From Mesaphorura yosii (Eukaryota > Arthropoda > Collembola > Poduromorpha > Tullbergiidae), in contig WIXG01000235.1 of assembly GCA_009869945.1 (NCBI GenBank), positions 60,875-124,874 on the forward strand: a DNA stretch of 64,000 nt, given 5' to 3'. Positions 61,129 to 64,000 of the stretch are shown here, piece after piece (within the stretch, counting starts at the first letter, position 1; the number at the start of each line of letters is the position of its first letter). The notes below the pieces were generated by a model, which was given only the letters and a program-made list of their open reading frames with translations, did not search any database and had not been told where the DNA came from. The position numbers and the translations under genes are program-made.

Positions 61129-62397
61129 AAAGAAGACCCAAGAAATGACAACAATCAACAGAGTTTGTGAGTATTCAACTTATGCTAAGCTAAGCGGTGA
61201 CCGTGCCCATGTCCACGAGTTTAAAGCAGTGAAGAGAATGTTTGACCTCTCGCAACGACGGCGATTCTATTGGCTGCGTTCACAAACTTGTACAGATTTC
61301 AGTTGAAGCCGATTTCTCCTCAAAACTACTTTGTCTGAATGGCATGGTGCCAAAGAAGCCGCATTGAAGAATAGAATATGTGCTACTGGAAGTACAAGAT
61401 GTATTAATGTTCAAGAGTTGGAGTTATGGCCGCACTTCCTTGTTGTACTGTACGCTCTGAAAGCCAGCATAAAACTCAAAACACAAAAGAAAAGACATCT
61501 AATCCATGAAACATCTAAACTTTGAGGTTTCAAATGTGCTCTTCTGTGCTTATCGATTATGGCTGAGAGTGAATTTTGTAGATATCTGATGACATTACTA
61601 AGGCTTAAGTGAACAAAACGTACATAACGACTGACTGGAGTGAATCGCGCTTATTGTGCTTGCAAGAAGGCTGTGGAGATTCTGTTCAAGCAAGGAAATG
61701 GAACTGGAAATTCTCGGACCATGGAGTCTGCTCCATTTCGCAGATCTCGCTACAACTCGTCGTAACTCACCTGCGTATTGATTGTGTCATAATTTATTGC
61801 AGTTGCATGAGAATAAGACGACAGGCGGAAATTAATTGATGGTTTCTGGTTACTCCAAACAATCCCTTCAAGCTCTTGATTGTGGTTAAAGTTTAAGGAT
61901 ATAGGATATATTAATATTGTGATATCCGAATTAGTCACGCATGAAAACAGGTAAAGAACTTTAGACTCCGTGCGATCGAGTTAAGCAGTTTTATACTTAA
62001 TTGATATGTAAAGTGTATGTAAAAGAACATATAATGTAAGAGTCCTAGTCGAGGTATTACGAGCTTCTGGTCTGTACGAGGTAAAGAGCGTGTCTGAGCA
62101 TGAATGGAATGAAATCCGCCTCCGCTGTTGGTGATTCTGTGTACATGTTAATGCATGAAAAATTTAAGATACTAACGCTAACTGATTAAGAAAATAGATT
62201 GTCGAATTGTGAGTTGTCCTTTCGCCCTTCCATACCACATTATTCGATGATCTCTTTGAAGAGATTCCAGAATTTCATGAATTAGCTGGTAATTAAATTA
62301 CAGACACCAAATAAGGACAAGGACTTCGTTTAGGATTATGGTAAGCTAAGGACAAGTGAATTAATGCCACGCGTTGCTTCGTAGTAATACTTCAGTA

Positions 62398-62403
62398 AAT
62401 AAA
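62398..62403 (+). terminator. Candidate poly(A) signal of gene B
   Basis: AATAAA 1270 nt after the stop codon. An ATTAAA variant occurs earlier, at about 62292, so the true end is uncertain. Confidence 0.35.
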
Positions 62404-63479
62404 AACCATATTATTCTATTACGCTAAGATATGCTCTAACTTTGATGATATCAATATCCATTTCCTCGCACGTTTGATGCAGTAAATAATTCAGCTGACC
62501 CAACCGTGCACCGGTAATATTACACAGAATTGGGTTAAATTAGACTTTAATTGCATCTCTTTTCACCCTGTGCTGCATACGGGACGTATAAATTGTTTTC
62601 AATTTGTCACGACGGAAGTTGACGTTGGAAGGTAGAGAAAAGTAGCGAGTGAAATCCGATGAAACATGACATTTGATTAATATGCATTTTATTAATGGGA
62701 GTTTGTAGAGAGAAGCTTTCCCTTCAGATTTGAGTTTCTTTTTCTTTTCCGGCTCTGGTTACACGAAGGAGCCAAAAAGACCGAAGAGAGAAGGGTAACA
62801 TCTGCTCAATTCTCCGTTCGCTTTCTTTCCAACTTATTTGTTATTCGTATTCGCACTCCAGTCAACATGAAAAAAGTTTTTCATCATCACATCAAAGGCT
62901 ACATGGCATTAGCAGCAGCACGACACAGCCACGACGGTACTCTGCCGCAAAGGAAAACAAATAAAAGTGAAAAGTGCGGGGGAAAAGAGATTATTTGTTC
63001 TTGGAATAGACCCAAGAAAATACATATTTATGTATTTGGGAGTACGAGATCGTAAATTTGTATGGAAATGAGAACCTGTTAATGTATCCAGCAGCCTGTT
63101 ACGCATATTGTACTGCTTACTGTTCCAGAACAGGGGAAATGAAGGCTATTTGTTTACAGGTAATAATTGCAAGAGCCTCTCAAATTAATTACAACATAAT
63201 TTTATGGGAGTTAAAGTTTTGAAAGTGTGGCACATCAGAAGGAGACTCAGCCGTTGGTCCAAGTCCGACTCTGCGGAATTTTAAATTGAATTTTGATGCC
63301 GTCAGAGCCATGGTTTTCTGTCCACAGCTGTCGAATTTCCTGAAAAGTCTGTTTGCTTGAGGAACTGGGAAAGAAGCATACTGTCATTTGTTTGTCGTTA
63401 ATATTTAGTAATGTATGCCAGGCTTTGACTTATTTCGTATATTGAATCGAAGTGGCTCCTCCATTCCTCGAAGAACGTA

Positions 63480-64000
63480 GTGACGATTGGCAAAATGCCG
63501 ATTGGCAAATTCGACGACGAAAAAAACATCCCGGTTGGTAAATCCGATAGGGATGCGAATATTAAAAATGGCAAATTGTCTACATAGTGTATTACGTAGA
63601 ATAGTCTGGTACGATTCTGTAACCGGAATGTATGGAACCAAACCGAAGAATTTCCCGGACGAAAAAAAAGTCAAAGTCGTATTAACATACTCCCAACCCC
63701 ATTTTGGTCAGCCAAATCAAAGGTCAACTTCTACTTTTGGTTGCTTAAAAACGAACCTAACCTTATTTAGTTTAATCTGACCGCTAATTAATGTATCAGG
63801 TGGGCTGTGATGATGCGAGATATCGTTTATAAGAGCCAATGCTATTTAGCACGAAATGATCTTTGACCTCCGACTTCGAAATTTTTCTGCCTGGTTCCCA
63901 TTGGAGTTACATTTAACCCGCATTTGCCAATTTGCATATGTCGATTTATTTTGGAGAAAATGGCAAATGTTGGCAAAAAATGCACATGTGATGATTGGCA
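63480..64000. repeat. GGCAAA-rich repeat reaching the window end
   Basis: GTGACGATTGGCA at 63480-63492 recurs as GTGATGATTGGCA at 63988-64000, a direct repeat (12 of 13) with a period of 508 bp. ATTGGCAAA or ATGGCAAA variants recur near both ends. It could be part of a longer tandem repeat or a transposon cut by the window end. Confidence 0.35.

Larger units (their letters stand above)
61129..64000. other. Gene B 3' flank and window end
   Basis: The 3' UTR of gene B probably lies here; the first exact AATAAA is at 62398-62403. No further exon was recognised. From about 63480 the sequence becomes rich in GGCAAA-type motifs (listed separately). Confidence 0.5.

Overview
The window looks like nuclear DNA of an arthropod, most likely a hexapod. 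It is AT-rich, its genes are split by GT-AG introns from 74 bp to 14.4 kb, it carries decayed eukaryotic transposons (mariner, hAT-type, a non-LTR retroelement), and its two largest genes belong to the Beaten path (Beat) family, which I know from arthropods. No bacterial, organellar or CRISPR feature was seen. I cannot name the species.

Three protein-coding genes can be rebuilt exon by exon, all on the + strand. Beat-like gene A (coding 16586-37792, 7 exons, 327 aa) and Beat-like gene B (47977-61128, 7 exons, 333 aa) are tandem paralogs. Their five internal exons have identical lengths (148, 61, 136, 134, 256 nt) and identical phases, and the ectodomains are about 72% identical by eye. Each has a signal peptide, two immunoglobulin-like domains, a Ser-rich stalk and a hydrophobic C-terminus suggesting membrane or GPI attachment. 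Between them lies a small four-exon gene for a secreted ML/NPC2-type lipid-binding protein (43606-44315).

Layout: 1-16.4 kb is upstream sequence with a conserved noncoding block (4.3 kb), a mariner pseudogene (7.0-8.0 kb), a tRNA-like relic (11.2 kb) and an internally deleted LINE fragment (13.3-14.1 kb). Gene A fills 16.4-37.8 kb; its introns contain a foldback-like inverted repeat, a hAT-type MITE with a perfect 8-bp target duplication, and a TA-flanked MITE. The interval 37.8-47.9 kb holds a second copy of the conserved noncoding block (42.8 kb), the NPC2-like gene, a cluster of TAATCC sites (45.1 kb) and a 456-bp MITE (46.4 kb). Gene B fills 47.9-61.1 kb. The remainder is 3' flank with a GGCAAA-rich repeat at the end.

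The Beat genes probably encode cell-surface or secreted ligands for Sidestep-type receptors in axon guidance (family knowledge from Drosophila). The strongest lead is the pair of similar noncoding blocks, one upstream of each paralog (51 of 60 aligned columns plus a second co-linear block). These could be a duplicated enhancer kept after the gene duplication. I found no convincing new protein system.
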